Origin: Clostridia bacterium
GTDB lineage: Bacteria > Bacillota > Clostridia > Christensenellales > Pumilibacteraceae
Direction: 5' to 3'
DNA: 64,000 nucleotides
Assembly (NCBI GenBank): GCA_017623455.1
Contig: JAGAPA010000079.1
Location: 1-64,000 of the forward strand
Shown here piece after piece: positions 7,187-15,568 of the stretch (position 1 is its first letter; every line of letters begins with the position of its first letter). Position numbers and translations under genes: made by a program. The notes under the pieces were generated by a model. That model saw nothing but the letters and a program-made list of their open reading frames with translations, was not told the origin of the DNA and did not search any database.

Positions 7187-8668
7187 ATGAAATTTATCAG
7201 TACCAGAGATATTACGGTAAGCGTAAAGGGCAGTGAGGCTATCGTCAAAGGCTTGAGCAATGACGGCGGACTCTTTGTTCCCGAGTCTTTCCCAACCGTT
7301 ACGGGAGAGGATATCGACAATTTGACCGAAATGGAGTATGCTCAGCGCGCGGCTTTTATTATAGATAAATTCGTGCCGGAGATTGGCTACGAATCGCTTT
7401 TGGACAGCGCGAACAAAGCGTATTCCAAGTTCGACGGAGAGCCTGCTCCCGTTGTAAAGCTTGACGAAAATCTTTTCGTTATGGAGCTTTGGCATGGTCC
7501 TACTCACGCTTTTAAAGATATCGCGCTCACCCTTTTGCCCTATCTTATGACGTCGTCTAAAAAGCTTATCGGGGCTAATGAGAGAACTCTTATTCTCGTA
7601 GCTACAAGCGGTGACACAGGCAAGGCGGCGCTTGAAGGATTTAAGGACGTGGAGGGTACGGATATTATCGTTCTTTACCCGGAAGAAGGCGTAAGCGATC
7701 TTCAGAAGCTCCAAATGATGACACAGCGCGGAAACAACGTTAAAGTATGCGCTATTAAGGGTAACTTCGACGACGCCCAGACTGCGGTTAAAAAGATCTT
7801 CACGGATAAGGAAATGGCGGAACAGCTTTGGGAGAACGGAGTAAAGCTTTCGTCTGCAAACTCCATTAACTGGGGCAGACTTGTTCCTCAGATTACCTAC
7901 TACTTCTCGGCGTATGCAGACCTTCTCGCAAGCGGAGAGATAGAGAAAGGTGAAGAGATAAACTTCTGTGTACCGTCTGGCAACTTCGGTAATATTCTTG
8001 CAGGCTACTACGCAAAGCAGATGGGACTTCCCGTAAACAAGCTTATCTGCGCTTCCAACAAAAACAACGTACTTACAGACTTTATTACGAAAGGTGAGTA
8101 CGACATCAACAGAGAGTTTTACAAGACCACAAGCCCCTCTATGGACATTCTTATAAGCTCCAACTTAGAGCGTCTTGTGTTTGAGCTTTCGGGTAGAAAT
8201 GACAAGCTTACGGCAACACGTATGGCTCAACTTAAGACAGAAAAGACTTATGCAATTACGGAAACCGAGCTTAATAAACTCAAAGAAGACTTCTATGCAG
8301 GATGTGCCGGCGAGGACGAAGTTGCGGACACTTTGGGCAGATATTTCGACGAGTACGGATATATCGCAGACACTCATACTTCGGTAGGATTGTACGTGTG
8401 CGAGAAGTTCGTTGCGGAAACGGACGACGAGCATAAGACGGTAGTTCTTTCAACCGCAAGCCCTTACAAGTTTGTAAACGACGTGCTTGTTGCAATAGGA
8501 GAAAAGCCCGAAAAGGATGAAATGAAGGCGCTCGAAAAGCTTGAAAACGTAACGGCTCTTCCCCTTCCCGATTCGCTTAAAGAGCTTCCTTCACTCAAAA
8601 AGCTTCACACCGATTCGGTGCATAAAGAAGAAGTGCCCTCAGTGGTACTTGCTTACGTAAAGAAATAA
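7187..8668 (+). CDS. thrC: Threonine synthase
   Basis: The 493-aa protein is of the longer threonine synthase type. The PLP lysine is K110 in HGPTHAFKDIA, and the phosphate-binding loop LVATSGDTGKAAL follows. It converts O-phosphohomoserine to threonine and phosphate in the cytoplasm, the last step of threonine synthesis. ACGAGG lies upstream of the ATG. Homoserine kinase and dehydrogenase are not in the window. The gene is packed between the P-loop gene and trpS, all on the plus strand. Confidence 0.95.
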   Translation: MKFISTRDITVSVKGSEAIVKGLSNDGGLFVPESFPTVTGEDIDNLTEMEYAQRAAFIIDKFVPEIGYESLLDSANKAYSKFDGEPAPVVKLDENLFVMELWHGPTHAFKDIALTLLPYLMTSSKKLIGANERTLILVATSGDTGKAALEGFKDVEGTDIIVLYPEEGVSDLQKLQMMTQRGNNVKVCAIKGNFDDAQTAVKKIFTDKEMAEQLWENGVKLSSANSINWGRLVPQITYYFSAYADLLASGEIEKGEEINFCVPSGNFGNILAGYYAKQMGLPVNKLICASNKNNVLTDFITKGEYDINREFYKTTSPSMDILISSNLERLVFELSGRNDKLTATRMAQLKTEKTYAITETELNKLKEDFYAGCAGEDEVADTLGRYFDEYGYIADTHTSVGLYVCEKFVAETDDEHKTVVLSTASPYKFVNDVLVAIGEKPEKDEMKALEKLENVTALPLPDSLKELPSLKKLHTDSVHKEEVPSVVLAYVKK

Positions 8669-8682
8669 CGCAGGAGAAAAAA

Positions 8683-9678
8683 ATGGACGAGAAAAAGATA
8701 GTATTCAGCGCGCTTAAACCCACGGGCGACCTTACCATCGGTAATTACATCGGCGCGCTCAAAAACATGATAGATATGACCAACGACTACGACTGCTTGT
8801 ATGCCGTTGCAGACTTACATTCGCTTACGGTGGACTGTGTTCCCGCAGAGTTAAGAAAGCGCAGTTACGATTTTATGGCTTTCTTCCTTGCAATAGGGCT
8901 CGATCCTAAAAAGTGCACGCTTTTCCTTCAATCCCACGTGCCTGCGCATGCGGAGCTTGCTTGGATACTTAACTGCTTTACTCAGTTTGGCGAAGCAAAG
9001 CGTATGACGCAGTTTAAGGACAAGAGCGCAAAAGCTCCTCAAAACGTAAACGTAGGACTTTTTGCTTATCCCACTCTTATGGCGGCGGACATTCTTCTTT
9101 ATAAGGCGGATTACGTGCCCGTAGGTAAAGATCAGCTTCAGCATCTCGAGCTTGCTCGTACGATTGCGGAAAGATTTAACAATAAATACAGCCCCACGTT
9201 CGTTGTTCCCGAGGGTATAACGGGTAAAAAAGGTTCTAAGATATATTCGCTTGCGGACCCCACCGCAAAAATGGGTAAAACGGATGATAACGCAAACGGA
9301 ACGATATTCCTTCTCGACGATCCCGATACCATGATGCGCAAGTTCAGACGCGCGGTAACGGATAGCGAAACGGTCGTTCGTTACGACGTTAAAAATAAGC
9401 CCGGTATCAGCAATCTTCTTACCATCTATTCGGTGTTTGCAGGTTGTTCTATCGAAGAGGCTGAGGCAAGATTTGCATCGTCCGATTACGCAACCCTTAA
9501 AAACGGCGTAGGCGAGTGCGTTGTGGAATTCTTCAAGCCTATCAGAGCGGAGTATAACAGGCTTATTGCCGACAAGGCGTATCTTGAAGAAATTATGAAG
9601 CAGGGTGCTGACAAGGCTTCGTATCTTGCAAACAAAACTCTTTCCAAGGTTTACCGCAAGGTAGGACTTGTAAGATAA
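8683..9678 (+). CDS. trpS: Tryptophanyl-tRNA synthetase
   Basis: This 331-aa class Ic synthetase has the HIGH-equivalent TIGN (residues 18-21) within KPTGDLTIGNYIGAL, and the KMSKS-equivalent KMGKT (196-200). It charges tRNA-Trp in the cytoplasm. Length and motif spacing are standard for bacterial TrpS. CAGGAG precedes the ATG, 14 bp after thrC. Its stop codon overlaps the start of the next gene (TAATG), implying translational coupling to the DUF5685 gene. Confidence 0.96.
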   Translation: MDEKKIVFSALKPTGDLTIGNYIGALKNMIDMTNDYDCLYAVADLHSLTVDCVPAELRKRSYDFMAFFLAIGLDPKKCTLFLQSHVPAHAELAWILNCFTQFGEAKRMTQFKDKSAKAPQNVNVGLFAYPTLMAADILLYKADYVPVGKDQLQHLELARTIAERFNNKYSPTFVVPEGITGKKGSKIYSLADPTAKMGKTDDNANGTIFLLDDPDTMMRKFRRAVTDSETVVRYDVKNKPGISNLLTIYSVFAGCSIEEAEARFASSDYATLKNGVGECVVEFFKPIRAEYNRLIADKAYLEEIMKQGADKASYLANKTLSKVYRKVGLVR

Positions 9679-10535
9679 TGTTCGGTTACGTCGTTGTAGA
9701 CAAAGAAAAGCTCACCCCTCAGGAAAACGCGCTTTACCGTGCTTTTTATTGCGGAGTGTGCAAGACCGTAAAGCAGGAGTACGGAAATCTCACGAGAGCT
9801 TGTACGGGCTATGATATCACGTTTTTAAGCATTTTATCACACGATTGTCTTAATTATCCTGTACAATTAACAAACGAGAACTGTATTGCCAATCCTTTCC
9901 AAAAAAAGCTTATTGTAAAGGATAATCCGCTTATGCGAAAGGTTTCGGCAATAGCCGTTTTGCTTGTGTATTACAAGCTCCAAGACGACGTGCTTGACGG
10001 AAAGAAAAGTCGCAAAATCTTGAGTACGTTGTTTAGTAAACAGGTACAAAAGGCGCAAACAATCTTTCCCGAAGCGGATAAGATTATCAGCAGTTATTAC
10101 GAAAAACTGCGAGAAATGGAGGAGCAAAACGAGAAGGTTGTCGACAAGGTGAGCGATTGCTTTGGAAGCATGCTTAAAGAAATTTTTGAGCTTGTGATTC
10201 CCTCGTGTGACGCTAACGTGTATTCGCTTGCGTATAACGTGGGTAAATACATCTATCTTATCGACGCGGTCGACGATATTGACGACGATGCAAGAAGCGG
10301 TAACTACAATCCTTTTATCGCGTGCTACGGCGAATATACTACGCGTGAAGAGTTTATGCAAAAGCACGGAGAAGATATTGAGTTTGTTGTGTACGGCACG
10401 ATAAACAAGGCGATTTGCGCGTTTAACGACAGACAGTACAATCAAAGCTATTTGCTCTTGAAAAACATTATGCATCACGGCTTGAAACGCAGAGCGGACG
10501 ACGTTTTCGCCCAACGTAAGCCTCAAAAGGTATAG
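9678..10535 (+). CDS. DUF5685 protein with squalene/phytoene-synthase-like motifs
   Basis: The 285-aa protein has the YCGVCK N-terminal segment (24-29) that I associate with DUF5685. Two Asp-rich motifs stand out: QDDVLDGKK (102-110), a DDxxD, and DDIDDDARSGN (199-209) preceded by GKYIYLIDAV. The second aligns position by position with the phytoene synthase pattern RDVGEDARRGR, and the first with CDDVIDGQ. Their spacing (about 95 residues) is shorter than in squalene synthase but fits an all-alpha class I prenyl synthase fold. I infer a divergent head-to-head-type prenyl synthase relative of unknown substrate. There is no signal peptide. The gene overlaps the trpS stop and precedes a J-domain-like gene. 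Confidence 0.7.
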   Translation: MFGYVVVDKEKLTPQENALYRAFYCGVCKTVKQEYGNLTRACTGYDITFLSILSHDCLNYPVQLTNENCIANPFQKKLIVKDNPLMRKVSAIAVLLVYYKLQDDVLDGKKSRKILSTLFSKQVQKAQTIFPEADKIISSYYEKLREMEEQNEKVVDKVSDCFGSMLKEIFELVIPSCDANVYSLAYNVGKYIYLIDAVDDIDDDARSGNYNPFIACYGEYTTREEFMQKHGEDIEFVVYGTINKAICAFNDRQYNQSYLLLKNIMHHGLKRRADDVFAQRKPQKV

Positions 10536-10647
10536 AGTTAAAGCACTCCAATCCGCATCGTTTTTTGCAATATATACGCGTACGCGCGTCCTTAATTAAT
10601 TATTATTCCCTCACTGCACGTGTTTTGTAATGGGGAACGGAGAAAAA

Positions 10648-11364
10648 ATGAAAGATCCATATTCAATTTTAGGGCTTGATAAAAGTTCAAGCAAAGAAGA
10701 GCTCGAGGCTAAATACAAAGAGCTTAAGGCAATCTACTCTGAGGGAAGATTTTTGCCCGGCGCAGAAGGAATGAAAGCCGCAAGAAATCTTAACGACCTC
10801 GAAAACGCATGGCTTGATATCTGTGAAGACTTGAGAGCAAGAGATACCGTTTCCAAGTTCTCGGATTCAGCAAATAAAGAGCAGGCAACCGATACTGCCG
10901 CAGAGGTAAACGCGGAAGAGGTTAAATCCGAAAGCATAGAGCTTAAGGCTGAGGAGGTAAAGAAAGAGAGTGTCGAAACCGACGCGCTTGCTTTTGCCGA
11001 CTCTCTGATAAAGGAAAAGAAGTTTGACGAGGCTCAGAAGGTGTTGGACGATATCAATGACCGTAATGCGGAATGGCATTATCTTCAGTCCAGAATATAT
11101 TACAACCGCGAGTGGATATCCGAATGTAAAAAGCACCTCGAGATAGCAATCAGTACCGATCCTACCAACGATAAATACAAGAGGACGTTAGATAAGCTTA
11201 ACCAGATTATCGGCAATAAAAACGCCAATCCCGAAAATCTGCATGCGGAAGGTCAGCAGGCGCAGTTTGAGCAACAAAACATGGACGCCGGTAACAGCTT
11301 ACTTAACTGCTGTTCAACCTACTGTCTTATGTCTATGTGTTGCGACCTTTGCTGTCGTTGCTGA
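10648..11364 (+). CDS. Degenerate J-domain / TPR-like protein with Cys-rich tail
   Basis: I chose the ATG at 10648 because GGAG lies 5 bp upstream; an ATG at 10630 lacks such a site. The 238-aa product begins with a J-domain-like segment (DPYSILGLDKSSSKEELEAK) in which the essential HPD is absent. A charged Glu/Lys/Ala-rich linker (about 70-120) and a helical TPR-like part (about 120-200) follow. The last 21 residues hold eight cysteines, ending CCDLCCRC. Without HPD it should not stimulate DnaK. The tail could bind metal, be lipidated or insert in a membrane; these are guesses. It follows the DUF5685 gene. Confidence 0.7.
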   Translation: MKDPYSILGLDKSSSKEELEAKYKELKAIYSEGRFLPGAEGMKAARNLNDLENAWLDICEDLRARDTVSKFSDSANKEQATDTAAEVNAEEVKSESIELKAEEVKKESVETDALAFADSLIKEKKFDEAQKVLDDINDRNAEWHYLQSRIYYNREWISECKKHLEIAISTDPTNDKYKRTLDKLNQIIGNKNANPENLHAEGQQAQFEQQNMDAGNSLLNCCSTYCLMSMCCDLCCRC

Positions 11365-11366
11365 CA

Positions 11367-11900
11367 ATGAAAACCAAAAGCATAGCGTACGTTGCCGTGT
11401 TTTGCGCTCTCGCCGTTGCAATATCGGCGCTCGTGCATTACGTGATACCGGCAAAAACCGCGCCCTTGGCTTTGATTTCGCTTATCGGACTCGTTGCGTT
11501 CAGTCTTACGGGATGGGGCGGAGGAATTGCGTTTGTAGCGGTAACGGGCATACTAACCTTTGTGTTTACGGGATTATCCGTAACGTTCTTTGCTCTTGCG
11601 GTTGTGTTTTTGCCGTATAGCGTCATAGCTTACGCGCTAAAAAAATTGAGTTATACAAACAAAACGGTGTTTATAAGAGCACCCGTTGTGTTCGTGTTCT
11701 TTTTCGTGAACGCACTGTTGCTCATGACTTTATCCGCGCTCGTAACGGGTGCGCAGTCCGCTTTATACGAGGTGCAGGGTAAAATAGGAATATGGTTTAC
11801 GGCATTGCTTTTTGCCATGATATGTTTGCCTGCCGATTTTTTACTCTCGTCAGTGGCGGTTATCGTGTCCGACAGGCTTAACAAAACTAAAAAACGTTAA
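11367..11900 (+). CDS. Multi-pass membrane protein, ECF S-component-like
   Basis: The start is placed at 11367, 2 bp after the preceding stop, where MKTKSIAYVAVFCALAVAIS gives a natural N-terminal membrane helix. There is no independent ribosome site, so translation is probably coupled. The 177-aa protein has about five to six hydrophobic segments and a short basic C-terminus. Size and layout resemble substrate-binding S components of ECF vitamin transporters, but no diagnostic motif is visible, so the assignment is tentative. It is the last gene of the DUF5685/J-domain run. Confidence 0.6.
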   Translation: MKTKSIAYVAVFCALAVAISALVHYVIPAKTAPLALISLIGLVAFSLTGWGGGIAFVAVTGILTFVFTGLSVTFFALAVVFLPYSVIAYALKKLSYTNKTVFIRAPVVFVFFFVNALLLMTLSALVTGAQSALYEVQGKIGIWFTALLFAMICLPADFLLSSVAVIVSDRLNKTKKR

Positions 11901-11978
11901 TATAGGCGGTTGAGTGTCAAAATGAACCCCCAAATGCAAAAATAACCGCTATTTAAAGATAAAATCGGTTAAATTTGC

Positions 11979-12007
11979 TTGACAATCGCCATTTAAAGTG
12001 GTATTCT
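11979..12007 (+). promoter_or_regulatory. Promoter of rpmG-secE-nusG
   Basis: TTGACA (11979-11984) and TATTCT (12002-12007), 17 bp apart, lie 65 bp before rpmG. The sequence CGCYATTTAAAG occurs once upstream of the -35 and again within the spacer, which may mark a regulator site. Confidence 0.75.
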
Positions 12008-12071
12008 ACTACAGCGCCACTTTGTAAGGGGTGTTATTTTTAAGTAATCAATCAACAGGAGATACAGTAAA

Positions 12072-12221
12072 ATGAGAAACAAAATTACTCTTGCTTGCAC
12101 AGAATGTCGTCAGAGAAATTACGACAATATGAAAAATAAGAAGAACGATCCTGACAGACTTGAAATGAAGAAGTATTGCAAGTTCTGCAAGAAGCACACC
12201 GTTCACAAGGAAACCAAATAA
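12072..12221 (+). CDS. rpmG: 50S ribosomal protein L33
   Basis: This 49-aa protein has the zinc-binding form of L33: CTEC at residues 9-12 and CKFC at 36-39. It is a small component of the large subunit near the tRNA exit site. ACAGGAG precedes the ATG. The order rpmG-secE-nusG-rplK-rplA is standard for Bacillota. The presence of cysteines suggests that a cysteine-free paralogue, used under zinc limitation, might exist elsewhere. Confidence 0.95.
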   Translation: MRNKITLACTECRQRNYDNMKNKKNDPDRLEMKKYCKFCKKHTVHKETK

Positions 12222-12240
12222 TTCCTTTAAGGAGAAAGAA

Positions 12241-12477
12241 ATGGCTAAACAAGCATCCGAACAAAAGGCAAAGAAAGGTAACGGCTTTTTTGCTCGTGCA
12301 GGAAGATGGATAAAGTCCATTTTCATCGAGCTTAAAAAGGTTACTTGGCCCAAAATGAATACTGTCGTAAAACAGCTCCTCGTGGTGCTGGGAGTTACGG
12401 TGGCATTCCTTATTTTGCTAATCGGCGTAGACAGTCTTTTGGGTTTGGTATTCGATTGGTTCACAGGCGTACTTTGA
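12241..12477 (+). CDS. secE: Preprotein translocase subunit SecE
   Basis: A 78-aa single-span SecE: an amphipathic segment (IELKKVTWPKM, about 29-39) lies on the cytoplasmic face, followed by one membrane helix (about 45-70). It clamps the two halves of SecY together. Short SecE with one helix is normal outside Proteobacteria. AAGGAG precedes the start, 19 bp after rpmG, and nusG follows. Confidence 0.96.
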   Translation: MAKQASEQKAKKGNGFFARAGRWIKSIFIELKKVTWPKMNTVVKQLLVVLGVTVAFLILLIGVDSLLGLVFDWFTGVL

Positions 12478-12500
12478 ACCTGAGTTTATAAGGATTTAAT

Positions 12501-13046
12501 ATGGAAGAAAATCAGACCGCAAAATGGTACGTTCTTCATACTTATTCGGGATATGAAAACATGGTTAAAGAAAACCTGTTGCTCGTATTCAAGAAGAACG
12601 ACATGGAAGACCGTCTTCTTGAGACCGTAATCCTTATGGAAGACGTTGTTGAAGAAAAGAACGGCAAAAAGAAAATTGTACAGCGCAGACTTATGCCTAC
12701 GTACGTGTTCGTAAAAATGATTTACGACAACAGCATGTGGCATATGGTAACGAACACCAGAGGCGTAACCGGCTTCGTAGGTCCTCAGGGAAGACCTCTT
12801 CCGTTAGAAGATGACGAAGTAAAGAGATTGCACCTCGAAAAGAGAGAAGTCACCGTGGTTGACTTTGTCGTAGGCGACACCGTTAAGGTTGTCGACGGAT
12901 CGTTTGAAGGACAGGTTGGTACTGTGGAAAGCATCGATCTTACGTCAAAGAAGTGCAAGATATGCATCAACATGTTCGGACATCTCACCCCCGTGGAAAT
13001 AGAGCTTGCTATGGTAGAAAAGCTCGAGAGCATTTCTGCGGAATAA
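12501..13046 (+). CDS. nusG: Transcription termination/antitermination protein NusG
   Basis: The 181-aa protein has the NGN domain (KWYVLHTYSGYENMVKENL from residue 8) and a C-terminal KOW domain (VVGDTVKVVDGSFEGQVGTV). It binds RNA polymerase clamp helices and couples elongation with ribosomes or Rho. Length is standard. AAGGAT lies before the ATG; secE ends 23 bp upstream. Confidence 0.97.
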   Translation: MEENQTAKWYVLHTYSGYENMVKENLLLVFKKNDMEDRLLETVILMEDVVEEKNGKKKIVQRRLMPTYVFVKMIYDNSMWHMVTNTRGVTGFVGPQGRPLPLEDDEVKRLHLEKREVTVVDFVVGDTVKVVDGSFEGQVGTVESIDLTSKKCKICINMFGHLTPVEIELAMVEKLESISAE

Positions 13047-13054
13047 TCAACTTT

Positions 13055-13097
13055 CGTACATTCTGGGAGGACGACAAATCCGCTATCACCACGATTG
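13055..13097 (+). promoter_or_regulatory. Possible conserved leader of rplK-rplA
   Basis: TGGGAGG (13064-13070), then 16 bases, then CACCACG resembles the short TGGGAG...ACCAC leader I recall upstream of rplK in many Bacillota, thought to be involved in autoregulation by L1. Recognition is from memory and the structure is small. Confidence 0.4.
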
Positions 13098-13132
13098 TAT
13101 AAATAAAAATTTTTACAAGGAGACACATTATT

Positions 13133-13558
13133 ATGCCTAAGAAGTTACAAGCAGTTGTAAAGCTTCAGTTACCGGCAGGTAAAGCGACCCCCGGCCCCCC
13201 CGTTGGTTCTTCGCTTGGACCTCACGGTATCAACATCCCCGGATTCACCAAGGAATTCAATGAAAAGACGAGAGGACAGGAAGGACTTATCATTCCCGTA
13301 GTTATCTCTATTTTCGCAGACAGATCGTTCACTTTCGTTCTTAAGACTCCCCCCGCGGCAGTTCTTATCAAGAAAGCTTGCAAAATCGAAAGCGGTTCGG
13401 CTAAGCCCAACAGCACGAAAGTAGCAAAGATTACCACAGCTCAGGTTAAAGAAATCGCAGAGCTTAAGATGCCCGACCTTAACGCAGCATCTTTGGAAGC
13501 TGCTATGAGCATGGTAGCAGGTACCGCTCGTTCTATGGGCGTTGTAGTAGAAGGTTAA
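13133..13558 (+). CDS. rplK: 50S ribosomal protein L11
   Basis: The 141-aa protein begins with the L11 signature [20 protein letters not shown], containing the proline-rich linker site of thiopeptide and RelA-related contacts. The C-terminal domain binds the GTPase-associated region of 23S rRNA. ACAAGGAGAC precedes the ATG. It is followed 15 bp later by rplA, the usual pair. Confidence 0.98.
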   Translation: MPKKLQAVVKLQLPAGKATPGPPVGSSLGPHGINIPGFTKEFNEKTRGQEGLIIPVVISIFADRSFTFVLKTPPAAVLIKKACKIESGSAKPNSTKVAKITTAQVKEIAELKMPDLNAASLEAAMSMVAGTARSMGVVVEG

Positions 13559-13573
13559 CGGAGGGCTTGAAAT

Positions 13574-14257
13574 ATGAAACACGGAAAGATTTATAGAGAG
13601 AGCCTTAAAGCCGTTGATACCAAGGTAGCATACGACGCAAAAGAGGCTATTGAAAACGTACTTGCAACCGCAAAAGCTAAGTTTGACGAAACCGTAGAAC
13701 TTCACGTTCGTCTTGGTGTAGATCCCAAACAGGCTGACCAGCAGGTTAGAGGAACCGTTGTACTTCCCAACGGAACCGGTAAAACAGTTAAAGTTCTTGT
13801 TATCGCAAAGGGTGACAAGGCAGATGCAGCTAAGGCAGCAGGCGCTGACCTTGTAGGTGCAGAAGAAATGATCGCAAAGATCCAGCAGGGATTTTTGGAG
13901 TTCGACGTAGTTATCACTACTCCCGATATGATGGGTCAGCTCGGAAGAGTTGCAAGAATCCTCGGACCTAAGGGTTTGATGCCTTCTCCCAAGTCGGGTA
14001 CCGTTACCATGGACGTTGTTAAAGCAATCAACGAAACCAAGGCAGGTAAGGTTGAGTACAGAGTTGACAAGACCGCTATCGTACACTGCCCCATCGGTAA
14101 GAAGTCCTTTGGTACCGATAAGCTTGCAGAGAACTTTGAAACTTTGATGGAAGCTATCGTAAAGGCTAAGCCCGCGGCAGCAAAAGGTGTTTATATCAAG
14201 AGCGTAACTCTTGCGTCCACCATGGGCCTCGGAATCAAGGTTAACTACAAAATCTAA
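13574..14257 (+). CDS. rplA: 50S ribosomal protein L1
   Basis: A 227-aa L1, normal length, with the conserved [14 protein letters not shown] segment about two thirds along and [16 protein letters not shown] beyond it. L1 forms the mobile stalk at the E site and represses its own operon by binding leader mRNA. CGGAGGG precedes the start. The L10 leader RNA follows. Confidence 0.98.
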   Translation: MKHGKIYRESLKAVDTKVAYDAKEAIENVLATAKAKFDETVELHVRLGVDPKQADQQVRGTVVLPNGTGKTVKVLVIAKGDKADAAKAAGADLVGAEEMIAKIQQGFLEFDVVITTPDMMGQLGRVARILGPKGLMPSPKSGTVTMDVVKAINETKAGKVEYRVDKTAIVHCPIGKKSFGTDKLAENFETLMEAIVKAKPAAAKGVYIKSVTLASTMGLGIKVNYKI

Positions 14258-14282
14258 TTAAAACAAAAATCAATTTAATAAT

Positions 14283-14438
14283 TAAGTTTAATTGCCATAG
14301 ACAGCAAGTGCAGTAGCGTAACAGTCCGATAAGGAAACTTGCCGAGGTGAACAACAAACCTAAGAATTATCGAAGACCATAACAGGTTTTCTCAAGGAAA
14401 AGTTCGTTTATCCCTATGGAGCAAGCGAACTTTTTTAT
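14283..14438 (+). ncRNA. L10 leader (rplJL autoregulatory RNA)
   Basis: The rplA-rplJ interval contains the typical L10-binding leader: GCAGTAGCGTAACAG, a CTTGCCGAGGTGA segment and CGAAGACCAT. A final hairpin (AAGTTCG at 14400-14406 with CGAACTT at 14426-14432) is followed by six T residues. In Bacillota, excess L10-L12 complex binds this leader and lowers rplJ-rplL expression, probably by favouring the terminator-like stem. Confidence 0.85.
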
Positions 14439-14464
14439 ATGAGAATTTAAAAAGGAGGATATCA

Positions 14465-14959
14465 ATGTCTACTGAAATCATGAAAGTCAAAGAGCAGATT
14501 GTCAGCGACTATGCAGAAAAACTTGCTAAAGCAAAGTCTTTCGTTATCGTTGACTATCGCGGACTTACCGTTGCAGAAGATACACAGCTTCGTAAAGAGC
14601 TTCGTGAGAATAACGTAGAGTATTCGGTTGTTAAGAACAGACTTACTCTTCGTGCTATGGAAAAGGCAGGATTTGCCGGTCTTGACCAGGTTCTTACAGG
14701 CCCCACCGCTGTTGCTATCTCTTACGACGATGCAGTTGCGCCCGCAAAGGTTCTTGTGACTAACGCAAAGAAGAACAATAAGCTCGAAGTTAAGGGCGGT
14801 ATGGTTGAAGGAAAGATTCTTTCCGTTAACGAAATTAACGGTGTTGCATCTATTCCCGCAAAACCCGTACTCGTTGCACAACTTCTCGGTATGTTGCAGA
14901 CTCCCATCAGAGGTCTTGCAGTTGCGCTTTCCGAAATCGCAAAGAAGCAGGAAGCGTAG
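14465..14959 (+). CDS. rplJ: 50S ribosomal protein L10
   Basis: A 164-aa L10 with the N-terminal rRNA-binding domain (FVIVDYRGLTVAEDTQLRKE, from about residue 26) and a C-terminal helix that anchors L7/L12 dimers. AAGGAGG lies 6 bp before the ATG, a strong site. It forms the ribosomal stalk base and recruits translational GTPases. It is controlled by the upstream leader and followed by rplL. Confidence 0.97.
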   Translation: MSTEIMKVKEQIVSDYAEKLAKAKSFVIVDYRGLTVAEDTQLRKELRENNVEYSVVKNRLTLRAMEKAGFAGLDQVLTGPTAVAISYDDAVAPAKVLVTNAKKNNKLEVKGGMVEGKILSVNEINGVASIPAKPVLVAQLLGMLQTPIRGLAVALSEIAKKQEA

Positions 14960-15027
14960 TGGCTTGGCGAAGCTTACACGCAAACAAAATTTACATTATT
15001 TAATTATTAATTAAGGAGATTACAAAA

Positions 15028-15402
15028 ATGGCTGATTTGAATAAAATGATCGAAGAAATCAAAAGTATGACCGTTCTTGAGCTTAACGACCTTGTTAAGG
15101 CTCTTGAAGAAGAATTCGGAGTTTCCGCTGCTGCTATGGCAGTTGCTGCTCCTGCTGCAGGTGGAGAAGCTGCTCCCGCTGCAGAAGAAAAGACTGAGTT
15201 CACCGTAGTTCTTAAGGAAATCGGTGGCAACAAGATTGCCGTTATCAAGGCAGTTAGAGAAATCACTGGTCTTGGACTTTCCGACGCTAAGGCTCTTGTT
15301 GACGGAGTTCCCGCAACTGTTAAGGAGAACGTTTCTAAGGAAGACGCTGCTGCTGCAGAAGAAAAGCTTAAGGCTGCAGGCGCAACCGTTGAACTTAAGT
15401 AA
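15028..15402 (+). CDS. rplL: 50S ribosomal protein L7/L12
   Basis: A 124-aa L7/L12: dimerising N-terminal helices, an Ala/Pro-rich hinge ([15 protein letters not shown], about 45-60), and the conserved C-terminal factor-binding domain ([20 protein letters not shown]). AAGGAG precedes the start. A strong terminator follows directly. rpoB and rpoC, which usually follow rplL, are absent here. Confidence 0.98.
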   Translation: MADLNKMIEEIKSMTVLELNDLVKALEEEFGVSAAAMAVAAPAAGGEAAPAAEEKTEFTVVLKEIGGNKIAVIKAVREITGLGLSDAKALVDGVPATVKENVSKEDAAAAEEKLKAAGATVELK

Positions 15403-15425
15403 TTTCAGTATCAACTTAAATTCTC

Positions 15426-15465
15426 AAAAAAACTACCGTATCTCAAAAGGATACGGTAGTTTTTT
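15426..15465 (+). terminator. Terminator of the rplJL operon
   Basis: Near-perfect 14-bp stem AAACTACCGTAT/ATACGGTAGTTT with a 9-nt loop and a T run, 25 bp after rplL. Confidence 0.9.
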
Positions 15466-15510
15466 CTATTGTTGATTGAAATATAAACGTGTTTTCCACG
15501 TATTTCGGTA

Positions 15511-15539
15511 TTGACACTCAAAGAGTTTTAGCTTATAAT
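15511..15539 (+). promoter_or_regulatory. Consensus promoter of the GH gene
   Basis: TTGACA (15511-15516), a 17-bp spacer and TATAAT (15534-15539) match the sigma-A consensus exactly, 30 bp before the start codon. Confidence 0.9.
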
Positions 15540-15568
15540 AAAAGCATACGGAAACAAGGAGAATTGTT

